A stretch of 24,076 nt of DNA from positions 1-24,076 of the forward strand of contig JAUQWT010000186.1 in the NCBI GenBank assembly GCA_030835005.1, written 5' to 3'. The notes beneath the pieces were generated by a model. It worked only from the letters and a program-made list of their open reading frames with translations. It did no database searches and was not told where the DNA came from. The position numbers and the translations under genes are program-made. The DNA comes from Ignavibacteria bacterium. Lineage in GTDB: Bacteria; Bacteroidota; Ignavibacteria; Tepidaquicellales; OLB5. Of this stretch, positions 1-7,012 are shown one piece after another (the stretch's first letter is position 1; each line of letters begins with the position of its first letter).

Positions 1-590
1 AAGTTCTTTTCATCAAGTCTAAGGTTCATCTGGCCCTTAGAAAGCATAATCGCAAAGTGATAAGATAAATGGTCTGTACGTCTCAAAATCGCTTGAGATG
101 CAAGGTGATCCTGGTGCATATAGCTGAATGCAGCATTTTTGTGCCTTTCAATCAAGAACTTTTTCCAGAAAAAGAATTCTGAGTCTCCGTTGAAGTTTTC
201 ATATTTCTCATCAATTGATTTGAGTTTCCTGGCTGCCATAGAGTGAAGCCCTTTATCTGATAAGCGAATAATAAGCGACATTTCTGAATAGAATTCATCT
301 CTTCTCAACCCGTCAAAAGAAAGGTAGTCTTCGGCTACTTTCATTAGAAAAGATGATAACTTCCTTATGATGGAATCATCATACTTTTTAGTTGGATAAA
401 GAGTCTTGAAAACTTCCTCTTTGTTGAATGTCTTTGCATCAAAACCTGGATAGAAATTCCTGATTACATCAAAAAACTTTATTACTTCTTTTCTTCCGTT
501 ATGAATTGGTGATGCAACAAACTTTCCGAATTCACGAAATTCTCCGGGTTCAAGTGTTTTCAATAATCTTATTAAAGAAGTTTCCTGCAT
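1..590 (-). CDS. Hypothetical protein, N-terminal part (runs off left edge)
   Basis: An uninterrupted minus-strand reading frame runs from an ATG at 590 to the left edge, giving at least 196 residues with no stop. It begins MQETSLIRLLKTLEPGEF and then shows a conserved-looking stretch, F..F.ASPIHNGRKEVIKFF, at about residues 18-41. The rest is predicted mostly alpha-helical, rich in Leu, Lys and aromatic residues, with no signal peptide or membrane segment. The N-terminal pattern (a Leu-rich helix, then 'KFVASP..N.R..V..FF') resembles a large family of uncharacterised helical, possibly TPR-like, proteins of Bacteroidota and Ignavibacteria; this is from memory of the pattern, not a search. The C-terminus lies outside the window, so domain content cannot be settled. 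No function is proposed. It is transcribed divergently from the RNA at 733-891. Confidence 0.8.
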   Translation of the reverse strand, partial: MQETSLIRLLKTLEPGEFREFGKFVASPIHNGRKEVIKFFDVIRNFYPGFDAKTFNKEEVFKTLYPTKKYDDSIIRKLSSFLMKVAEDYLSFDGLRRDEFYSEMSLIIRLSDKGLHSMAARKLKSIDEKYENFNGDSEFFFWKKFLIERHKNAAFSYMHQDHLASQAILRRTDHLSYHFAIMLSKGQMNLRLDEKN

Positions 591-694
591 TTATTTGTGA
601 CAATTGATCTGTTAAATTCGCTAAAAATATGATTTTTTTGAATTAAATGCTACAATCTTCGAAATAGAAATTGAGACATTAATCAAAAAAATTC

Positions 695-727
695 TTTGAA
701 GTATCTGCTTTGGTTTCGCTAACTTTG
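695..727 (+). promoter_or_regulatory. Bacteroidota-type promoter for the 733-891 RNA
   Basis: TTTG at 695-698 is followed after 21 nt by TAACTTTG at 720-727, an exact fit to the Bacteroidota -7 consensus TAnnTTTG with a -33 TTG element at the usual distance. The expected transcription start is near 733, just before the 5' arm of the long stem at 739-751. Its position directly ahead of a structured, terminated segment supports it being real. Confidence 0.6.
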
Positions 728-732
728 CGTCA

Positions 733-891
733 ATTAACAAAGACAAGGCAGGTTTTAGTGAATTTAATCGGCTCGTATCATCAGTTTCTAGAAAATAGTG
801 CCGTTCTTAACAGAGCAGGTGGATTAAACCATCCATTTTCAGAGATAGACTGCCTTGTCTTTTCTCTGCCTGCCTGTAAGGCGGCTTTTTT
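733..891 (+). ncRNA. Candidate structured small RNA or leader RNA, about 160 nt
   Basis: No convincing protein is encoded here, but a promoter (695-727), a long closing stem and a terminator (868-891) frame a discrete transcript. AAAGACAAGGCAG at 739-751 is perfectly complementary to 850-862 (13 bp). Inside are a hairpin at 819-834 (GGTGG, loop ATTAAA, CCATCC with a bulged T) and a CGGC/GCCG pair (769-772 with 800-803) closing an apical region. A long closing stem, a small hairpin on the 3' side of a large internal loop and an apical arm resemble 6S RNA in outline. I cannot confirm the characteristic 6S sequence, so that identity is only a suggestion. Alternatively it is a cis-acting leader of the exported-protein operon starting at 1007. 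Confidence 0.5.
868..891 (+). terminator. Intrinsic terminator of the 733-891 RNA
   Basis: GCC at 868-870 and GCCT at 72-75 of the same stretch (872-875) pair with AGGC (879-882) and GGC (883-885), with a bulged T at 871 and a GTA loop. This is followed by six T residues (886-891). The stem has 7 pairs, 6 of them G-C. The 5' arm (CCTGCC, 869-874) is also complementary to GGCAGG at 747-752, so a competing fold is possible. Confidence 0.65.
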
Positions 892-933
892 ATAATCTAC
901 GAGATCTGTTCAGAGCACATGCAAGTAGATTAT
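892..933 (+). repeat. Inverted repeat downstream of the terminator
   Basis: ATAATCTAC at 892-900 is perfectly complementary to GTAGATTAT at 925-933, with a 24-base loop. It starts right after the U-tract of the terminator and is followed by TTTC. It could be a second weak transcription stop, an operator, or part of the leader of the gene at 1007. The sequence does not decide between these. Confidence 0.4.
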
Positions 934-1006
934 TTTCATAATCCTTAGATTCCGGAACTTTTTCTAAAATTGAAAATGGTTAACTAAAAAATATAAATAT
1001 TTGGTC

Positions 1007-2218
1007 ATGAAAACATACAAATTTCTAATTCTTTTGCTATTGCTAAATGGCACTCAATTTACCCAAGGATGGTTTGTTCAAAACAGCGGAACTCCGTACA
1101 ACCTCAGCTCTGTTTTTTTTGTGAATGATAACACCGGTTGGGCTGTTGGAGACTTGGGAACAATCAGGAAAACTACAAATGGAGGTTCAAACTGGGTTGC
1201 ACAAACTGCATCCAGTGCTATGAGTTCGGTATTTTTTCTTGATGCAATGACAGGCTGGGCTTGCGGTCCGGGAGGCTTGATAGTAACCACAACAAACGGC
1301 GGAACAAACTGGATTACTCAAATAAGCGGAACTTCTGCTCACCTGCGGGCAATCTATTTTGTCAGTTCAGCTAAAGGCTGGTCAGCTGGCGATGGAGGCA
1401 TCATAAGGGGCACCACCAATGGAGGATCAAACTGGAACGCACAAACAAGCGGCGTGGTTGACGCTTTGTTCAGCATTTGTGTCATGAGTGAAACCACTGG
1501 TTTTATCTCAGGTGCAAGCGGTGTTATTCTTAAGACAGTAAATGGCGGCACGAATTGGGTACTTCAAAACAGTGCAACAACAAATCCGCTGTATTCTGTC
1601 AATTTCATAAATTTGTTTACTGGATGGGCTGTTGGCTACCAGGGAACGATACGAAAATCAACTGATGGAGGAATGAACTGGTTTCAACAAACAAGTCCGG
1701 TGAGCAGCTGGTTATACGGAGTTCATTTTGTGAATGACCAGACAGGGTGGTCAGTCGGAACTGCTGGAGCTGTTTTGAAAACTCAAAACTCTGGAGCCAA
1801 TTGGATAATCCAAACAAGCGGGATTGGAGATAACCTTTATGGACTTCGCTTTTCAAGTTCAACTACAGGCTATGCTGTAGGAACAACAGGAAGGATAATA
1901 AAAACTACAAACGGAGGAGTTACATTTTTGCTGCCGGTTAATACTGAAATTCCAAGTGAGTTTTTATTAAAGCAAAATTATCCAAACCCTTTTAACCCAT
2001 TAACAAAAATCTCTTTCAATATACCGCTTGCTCAAAATGTCAGACTTGAAGTCTTTGATATTGAAAGCAAATCTGTCGGAGTTTTGGTTAATGAGTCACT
2101 GAAGCCGGGAATCTACAATTATGAATTTGATGCAAAACAACTTTCAAGTGGGGTATACTTTTATGTTTTAAATTCCGGTAAGTTTATGGAAACAAAAAAG
2201 ATGATTTTAATTAAATAG
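1007..2218 (+). CDS. Exported Ycf48-like (BNR) beta-propeller protein with T9SS sorting domain
   Basis: Predicted extracellular or cell-surface protein of 403 residues. An N-terminal signal peptide (MKTYKFLILLLLLNG...) is followed by seven tandem repeats of about 42 residues, each with the core G(W/F/Y)..G..G.I..T.NGG.NW, as in BNR/Ycf48-like propellers. Seven repeats would form one complete propeller. From about residue 315 there is a T9SS type A C-terminal domain: NYPNPFNP, an Ig-like strand pattern, SSGVYFYVL, and the ending METKKMILIK. In this family the domain directs export across the outer membrane and is then removed. I chose the ATG at 1007 over a TTG two codons earlier because it starts directly at the signal peptide. 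There is no clear Shine-Dalgarno, which is common in this phylum. The next gene starts 9 bases after the stop, so the two are probably co-transcribed. The ligand or substrate is unknown; despite the family name, no photosystem role is implied. Confidence 0.85.
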   Translation: MKTYKFLILLLLLNGTQFTQGWFVQNSGTPYNLSSVFFVNDNTGWAVGDLGTIRKTTNGGSNWVAQTASSAMSSVFFLDAMTGWACGPGGLIVTTTNGGTNWITQISGTSAHLRAIYFVSSAKGWSAGDGGIIRGTTNGGSNWNAQTSGVVDALFSICVMSETTGFISGASGVILKTVNGGTNWVLQNSATTNPLYSVNFINLFTGWAVGYQGTIRKSTDGGMNWFQQTSPVSSWLYGVHFVNDQTGWSVGTAGAVLKTQNSGANWIIQTSGIGDNLYGLRFSSSTTGYAVGTTGRIIKTTNGGVTFLLPVNTEIPSEFLLKQNYPNPFNPLTKISFNIPLAQNVRLEVFDIESKSVGVLVNESLKPGIYNYEFDAKQLSSGVYFYVLNSGKFMETKKMILIK

Positions 2219-2227
2219 AAGAAAAAT

Positions 2228-3565
2228 ATGATTAATCCAAAATTGATTTTTGCATTTTGTATCGCTTTTACTTTTCAGCTTAATTCACAATACAAAGTTG
2301 AATGGGCTGCAAAATTTAGTTCTTCTGGCAATTTAAGTGTTGATAAAGCACTTTTTATAGATTGCGATAAGGACGGCAGTGTAATTGTCTGCGGAGTAAC
2401 TAATGGAAGCGGTATAAACAATGATATTACCACAATCAAGTATGATAGAGATGGTAAACAATTGTGGGCTGCCGTTTATAACGGTACGGGAAACTATCAC
2501 GATAAGCCTAATGGATTTGCACTGGATCAATCCGGCGGTATTTACGTAACGGGAAGCAGTTCCGGAGATAACGGAACATCAAGTAACTTTATCACTTTAA
2601 AATATAGTCCAAACGGGATGGAAGAATGGACGGCGATTCATTCAAGCAAAGGCGGATTAACTGATGAATCAAGGTCTATTGCTGTAGACAACACAGGGAA
2701 TGTTTATGTCACCGGACTTGGAACACATATTCAAACAGAAAACTCCGGACAGGACTGGATTACAATCAAGTACAATTCCAGTGGTAAGCAATTGTGGAAA
2801 GAAGTGCTTGATAATGGGATTTCAAGTGACAGAGCATCAGTTTTAACAACAGACGAAAGCGGAAACATTTACGTATCCGGCCAGTGTAACGGGCCTGCAT
2901 ATCATATCAAAACAATAAAATACAATCCCTCTGGTGAAAAAGTGTGGGTAGCAAAATATGATGGAGCAGGGATTTCCAGTGATGAGCCTGCGGATATTAA
3001 AGTAGATCTTGAAGGGAATGTGTTTCTTACCGGTCATAGTTTCGAGGCAAATAGAGATTTCATAACAATCAAGTATGACAGAAATGGAAATGAAGTTTGG
3101 AAAAGAATCTATAACGGTACCGGAAACAGTTCTGACGAATCTGTAAAGCTGCTAATTGATAACTCAGGTAATGTATATGTTCTTGGTTTAACAACATTAA
3201 AGAAGAATAAGAAGAACAGATGCCTGATCAAATATGATAACTCAGGAAATGAGTCATGGAAAGTAATTTCTGAAGAACCTGTATCTTCATATATTGAGAA
3301 TCTTACGATGGAGTTTGGCCAAAGCGGAAACATTCTTGTGACCGGTTCCGGGAATATCATTAGCAACAAAACTATTACTTATATGGTGATAGATTCATTT
3401 GACAAAGATGGTAATTTGCAATGGCATACAAATTACAGCCACGAAAATTCGATTCCGGTTATAAATGCAATTTCTTCTGATGACTCGGGGAATATATATG
3501 CTGCAGGTTATGAAATTGGAAGAAATGGGATTCATGATTATTGTGTTGTAAAATTTTCTAAATAG
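2228..3565 (+). CDS. Exported SBBP-repeat seven-bladed beta-propeller protein
   Basis: A 445-residue protein with a signal peptide (MINPKLIFAFCIAFTFQLNSQ). It contains seven repeats of about 55-60 residues with the core (T)IKY...G...W, then a D.SGN.YV.G strand, matching the SBBP (seven-bladed beta-propeller) pattern. The last residues (CVVKFSK) supply the first half of a repeat whose second half, YKVEWAAKF, sits at the mature N-terminus. This suggests an N/C strand closure of the ring. There is no T9SS sorting domain, unlike the gene upstream, so the protein should be periplasmic or released by another route. It lies 9 bases downstream of the previous gene, in an apparent operon of two propellers. 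No catalytic motif is visible; a binding or scaffold role is an inference. Confidence 0.85.
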   Translation: MINPKLIFAFCIAFTFQLNSQYKVEWAAKFSSSGNLSVDKALFIDCDKDGSVIVCGVTNGSGINNDITTIKYDRDGKQLWAAVYNGTGNYHDKPNGFALDQSGGIYVTGSSSGDNGTSSNFITLKYSPNGMEEWTAIHSSKGGLTDESRSIAVDNTGNVYVTGLGTHIQTENSGQDWITIKYNSSGKQLWKEVLDNGISSDRASVLTTDESGNIYVSGQCNGPAYHIKTIKYNPSGEKVWVAKYDGAGISSDEPADIKVDLEGNVFLTGHSFEANRDFITIKYDRNGNEVWKRIYNGTGNSSDESVKLLIDNSGNVYVLGLTTLKKNKKNRCLIKYDNSGNESWKVISEEPVSSYIENLTMEFGQSGNILVTGSGNIISNKTITYMVIDSFDKDGNLQWHTNYSHENSIPVINAISSDDSGNIYAAGYEIGRNGIHDYCVVKFSK

Positions 3566-3652
3566 GTATTTGGAATAAAACTTTCGCTCAGATTTTTTGG
3601 ATATCGAATTGTTTTCTAACACAAAATGCATACTCTTCGAACATTCTTAATA

Positions 3653-3660
3653 TAAATTTG
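3653..3660 (+). promoter_or_regulatory. Possible -7 promoter element for the small ORF at 3694
   Basis: TAAATTTG matches the TAnnTTTG consensus and lies 33 bases ahead of the ATG at 3694. No good TTG -33 element is seen 19-21 bases upstream, so this is a half-match only. Confidence 0.3.
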
Positions 3661-3693
3661 CCAATAATGTGATTAGAATAGATCGGAGAATTC

Positions 3694-3891
3694 ATGAGCA
3701 GACATATTTTTTCCAATCACCCAAAAGTTTTGGATTTAGATGTATCAAGTGTGAATAGACTGGGTCATTCAGGCAATGATCATTTTAAGGAATCAAAGTC
3801 TGAAAATGTCCGTTCCTACAGCACCCAGAACTCAAAACTGGAAGTTTTCCAAAGCACCGAACCTAAAAAGGATCTGAGGAATTTCTTCTAA
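3694..3891 (+). CDS. Possible small protein, 65 residues, unknown
   Basis: A 65-residue reading frame begins at ATG 3694 with a good Shine-Dalgarno (GGAGAA at about 3684-3689), better than most genes in this window. A -7-like element lies upstream. The product (MSRHIFSNHPKVLDLDVSSV...) is hydrophilic, rich in Ser, Asn, Lys and Glu, with no signal peptide, membrane segment or cysteine, and ends KDLRNFF. I do not recognise it. It fills most of the otherwise empty space between the propeller operon (ends 3565) and the promoter of the isomerase gene (from 3995). Support is the start context and position only. It could be a chance frame. Confidence 0.45.
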   Translation: MSRHIFSNHPKVLDLDVSSVNRLGHSGNDHFKESKSENVRSYSTQNSKLEVFQSTEPKKDLRNFF

Positions 3892-3994
3892 GACATAGAT
3901 TCCTAAAATCAGTATCAATTAGTTCCTTCCATCTGGTCTCTTAAAACCCGTTTTCAACTGCAAATCTTAATTTTGAAGAGGTATTAACATTACA

Positions 3995-4025
3995 TTGATT
4001 ATTCCCATTACTAAAGGTATATTTG
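3995..4025 (+). promoter_or_regulatory. Bacteroidota-type promoter for the ppiD-like gene
   Basis: TTG at 3995-3997, a 20-nt spacer, and TATATTTG at 4018-4025, an exact TAnnTTTG match. The expected start near 4032 leaves a 5' untranslated region of about 72 bases before the ATG at 4104. No stable hairpin was seen in that leader. Confidence 0.6.
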
Positions 4026-4103
4026 TGCTTGTTTTTTGAGGAATTTCACAAAGAAAACACGCTAGAGCATAAATTCAGCGCTAAAAGAGAGGTTTAATTA
4101 CAT

Positions 4104-6215
4104 ATGGGTTTAATGAATAAGCTGCGCGATAAAACGCACATTATTCTGATAGTATTGATATTGGCTTTCCTGGCAACAATTGTATTTGAGTGGGGCATGG
4201 ATTACCTTGGGGTAAGAAGCGGGCAGGTTACTGAACTTGGCTCCGTAAATGGCCAGGAGATCAAATACGCTGATTTTGAAAATCAGGTCAATTTTGCAAT
4301 CGATCAGCAGAGACAGCAAACAGGTGAAGACCCGGATGAGAATGTTGTAAATATGATAAGGGATCAGGTCTGGGATCAGCTCGTTACTCAAATTCTGGCT
4401 GAACAAGAGATCAAAAGATTAGGGATTACCGTTACAAACCAGGAAATTCTGAACTGGGTATATAACTCTCCGCAAACTTTGCCGGAGCCTATAAAAAGGA
4501 ACTTTATTGATTCAACGGGACAATTTAACATGTCAGTTTATCAGCAGGCACTGGCAACTAAAACACCTGAGATCCAGAAATTCTGGGCACAGGTTGAAGA
4601 ATACTTGAAACAGACACTCCTGTCTCAGAAATTGCAGAGCGTTATAACAGGTACTGTTCGCGTAACTGAGTATGAAGTACTTCAAAAATTCAAAGATGAA
4701 AATATTAAGGCAAGTTTTGATTTTGTCTTTATGGATATAAACTCGGTTCAGGATAATCAGGTTAACATTACCGATGGTGACCTCAAAACATACTATGATG
4801 CCCACAAAGATCAGTTTAAAAGGGACGAGGCTGCAAAGATAAAATATATTGTCTTTTCAGATGCTGCAACTATGGATGACACAGTATCAACTGAGAAACA
4901 AATGATGGCTCTTATTAAGGATTTTAAGAAATTTAATCCTGCAGACTCAACAACATGGGCAGTTGTAAACGATAACTCGACGGCAAAGTTTGTTGATAAG
5001 TTTTCGAAACCGAACGAGATCCCCGCTGATGTTATTGCTTTTCTTTATAGTGCACCAAAAGACAGTATTTCAGGTGTCATTAAAGCTGACGACGGATTCC
5101 ACATGGTGAAATTGTTAGATACAAAAGAAGGGACAGAAACGTTTTCCAACGCTGCCCATATACTGATTAATTTTGGAACTGATACAAACGCAGCCAAACT
5201 AAAAGCTGAGCAGTTAATGCAGAGAATAAAAGCCGGTGAAGATTTTTCAAAGGTAGCAGCAGAAAACTCAGATGATCCTTCAAATAAATTCAAAGGCGGC
5301 GATCTTGGCTGGTTTGGCAAAGGCGCTATGGTTAAAGAATTTGATGATGCCGTAAATAATGCATCTCCGGGCGATATAATAGGACCTGTCAAATCTACTT
5401 ACGGATTCCATCTGATTAAAGTAAAAGCTAAACAAAACAAAGAGTTTAAATACGCAGATATAAAGAAAAGCGTAAAACCATCAGCAAAAACAAAAGATAT
5501 AGCAAGAAAGAAGGCTGAAGACTTTGCATTTATTGCAAAGGACGGAAACTTTGATGAGGAAGCAAAGAAACTTGGTATCCCGGTTGTAGATGTTCCAAAT
5601 TTTATTACCAAGGGAGCTTTCATACCCGGCGCAGGACAAAACCAGGCAATTACAAAATTTGCCTTGACCGAAAAAAAAGGTTCCATGAGCGACCCTATTA
5701 AGACTCAAACAGGATATGCAATTTATGTAATAACAGACAAATTTCCTGAAGGTTATATGAGTTTTGATGAGGTCAAAGCAACAACTCTGCCTCAGCTTGT
5801 TAAGCAGGAGAAGAAACTTGATCTTCTGAAACAGCAATCTGCTGACCTGAAGGGGAAGATCTCCGGAGACCTGAACTCTTTGAAGAATCTTAATCCAGCC
5901 ATTTCAGTTCAACACGCTGATACCGTTTCAATAGCTGCACCGAGTCCATTGATCGGCAATGATTTTGACTTCAATAATGCTGTCTTTAAACTGCAAAACG
6001 GACAGATATCTGAACCAATCCGTACTGCCAAAGGGTATTACATTGTACATATGAAAAACATCTCAAACTATGATCAGGCCAAATTCCAGCAGGAGTATGA
6101 GAACATTAAGACGGGCTTGATAGCACAGAAAAAGCAAACTATTACACAGGATTGGCTTGCAGAATTAAAAGAAAAAGCCGTAATTGTGGATAACAGGGAT
6201 AAGTTTTTCCGTTAA
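4104..6215 (+). CDS. Peptidyl-prolyl cis-trans isomerase, PpiD/SurA type
   Basis: A 703-residue membrane-anchored periplasmic folding factor. The N-terminus is cytoplasmic and basic (MGLMNKLRDKTH), followed by one membrane helix at about residues 13-32 and a SurA-like helical chaperone region (about 36-230). An intact parvulin (PpiC) domain lies at about 345-440, with HILI, a GGDLGWF.KG.MV.EF stretch, and YGFHLIKV. Degenerate parvulin-like segments flank it at about 238-340 (ending DGFHMVKL), 500-560 and 640-680 (AKGYYIVHM). This is the PpiD layout in Bacteroidota, where such proteins help exported and outer-membrane proteins fold. The start at 4104 has a purine-rich AGAGAGG about 13 bases upstream; an in-frame ATG at 4113 is an alternative. 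A beta-barrel protein gene follows 23 bases downstream, consistent with a role in outer-membrane biogenesis. Whether the flanking parvulin-like segments are active cannot be judged; they lack the full conserved core. Confidence 0.9.
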   Translation: MGLMNKLRDKTHIILIVLILAFLATIVFEWGMDYLGVRSGQVTELGSVNGQEIKYADFENQVNFAIDQQRQQTGEDPDENVVNMIRDQVWDQLVTQILAEQEIKRLGITVTNQEILNWVYNSPQTLPEPIKRNFIDSTGQFNMSVYQQALATKTPEIQKFWAQVEEYLKQTLLSQKLQSVITGTVRVTEYEVLQKFKDENIKASFDFVFMDINSVQDNQVNITDGDLKTYYDAHKDQFKRDEAAKIKYIVFSDAATMDDTVSTEKQMMALIKDFKKFNPADSTTWAVVNDNSTAKFVDKFSKPNEIPADVIAFLYSAPKDSISGVIKADDGFHMVKLLDTKEGTETFSNAAHILINFGTDTNAAKLKAEQLMQRIKAGEDFSKVAAENSDDPSNKFKGGDLGWFGKGAMVKEFDDAVNNASPGDIIGPVKSTYGFHLIKVKAKQNKEFKYADIKKSVKPSAKTKDIARKKAEDFAFIAKDGNFDEEAKKLGIPVVDVPNFITKGAFIPGAGQNQAITKFALTEKKGSMSDPIKTQTGYAIYVITDKFPEGYMSFDEVKATTLPQLVKQEKKLDLLKQQSADLKGKISGDLNSLKNLNPAISVQHADTVSIAAPSPLIGNDFDFNNAVFKLQNGQISEPIRTAKGYYIVHMKNISNYDQAKFQQEYENIKTGLIAQKKQTITQDWLAELKEKAVIVDNRDKFFR

Positions 6216-6238
6216 TCTTAATTAACTGATACTTAAGA

Positions 6239-7003
6239 TTGAAATTAAGAAAATCAACATTTTTGCTGCTAGTGGGTTCAGTATTAATATTGAACCCACA
6301 TTTTTTATGTTCACAAAGCAAATTTGAGGAGATTAATTTCAACAGCATTTCGAATAGTTTCTCAGTTTATGCTTATGGTATGTATATCTCTTCAGCAGAA
6401 TTGCAGGATAATGTTCAATCCAATGTTCCGTTTCTCAGGGATGCTTCTGTAGAGATAAATGGTGGTTTTGGTTACGGAGGTGAATTGACCTATAATCCAA
6501 ATATCAGAGACCTCGATATAGTTTTCTTTGTCTCTGCAGAATACCTGAAAGCCAGGGACGACCAGCTTGCGTTATATTTCCAGCAGGATACTAATTCTGC
6601 AAACGTGAGATTCACAGAAGAGTACCGGCTATTCCCGATTGAAGCAGGTTTGAAATGGAACCTCCCGGTCGGGACTGAAAGATTTAAGATCTATATTGGC
6701 GGAGGAGGAGGGCTGTATTTTGGCAGCAGGACAAGGACTCTCGGGAATCTCAAAAGCACTGAGTCCTCAGTTAATCCGGGTTTCAGTCTGAATGTTCTGG
6801 CAGGTTTAGAGTACTTTGTGGCAAGGAACTTATCTCTGGATTTTGAGTTTAAATTCAGAGAGGCATCTTTTGATTCTGAAAGCAGATTCAGCACTGACTA
6901 TATAACGGTAAAAGGAATAGATTTCCGCTTGGATAATCCGTTTTATTCAAGAATTATTGTTGATGGCCCCAGGCTTTCGTTAGGATTCAGGTATCATTTC
7001 TAA
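6239..7003 (+). CDS. Outer-membrane beta-barrel-like protein, unknown role
   Basis: A 254-residue protein with a signal peptide (MKLRKSTFLLLVGSV..., cleavage likely near residue 26 after CSQ) and alternating hydrophobic/polar strands typical of a small beta-barrel. It has glycine- and aromatic-rich turns (YIGGGGGLYFGSR) and ends LSLGFRYHF, a terminal Phe as recognised by the outer-membrane insertion machinery. The start must be the TTG at 6239: an in-frame TGA lies at 6227-6229 and the basic signal-peptide n-region begins at this codon. It sits between the PpiD-like folding factor and a subtilase, with a 9-base gap to the latter, probably in one operon. No specific family or ligand is recognised. 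Confidence 0.75.
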   Translation: MKLRKSTFLLLVGSVLILNPHFLCSQSKFEEINFNSISNSFSVYAYGMYISSAELQDNVQSNVPFLRDASVEINGGFGYGGELTYNPNIRDLDIVFFVSAEYLKARDDQLALYFQQDTNSANVRFTEEYRLFPIEAGLKWNLPVGTERFKIYIGGGGGLYFGSRTRTLGNLKSTESSVNPGFSLNVLAGLEYFVARNLSLDFEFKFREASFDSESRFSTDYITVKGIDFRLDNPFYSRIIVDGPRLSLGFRYHF

Positions 7004-7012
7004 TTATAAACT

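Noticed and set aside
622..655. Possible minus-strand promoter for the gene at 1-590
   Set aside because: The -7 element has one mismatch (TATTTTTA) and the nearest TTG is 23 bases away, too far for the consensus.
739..862. Inverted repeat ends suggesting a small transposable element (MITE)
   Set aside because: There is no target-site duplication and no second copy in the window. The promoter and terminator framing fits an RNA gene better.
710..895. 61-residue reading frame with TTG start over the structured RNA
   Set aside because: It has no ribosome-binding site and no recognisable protein pattern. Its TTG overlaps the promoter, upstream of the predicted transcript start, and its end runs through a terminator hairpin.
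1130..1940. Tandem DNA repeats of about 126-132 bases
   Set aside because: They are the coding repeats of the propeller blades, diverged at DNA level; not a CRISPR or satellite.
5045..5837. Overlapping minus-strand frames inside the isomerase gene
   Set aside because: They are antisense shadows of a clearly conserved coding region, with no ribosome-binding sites.
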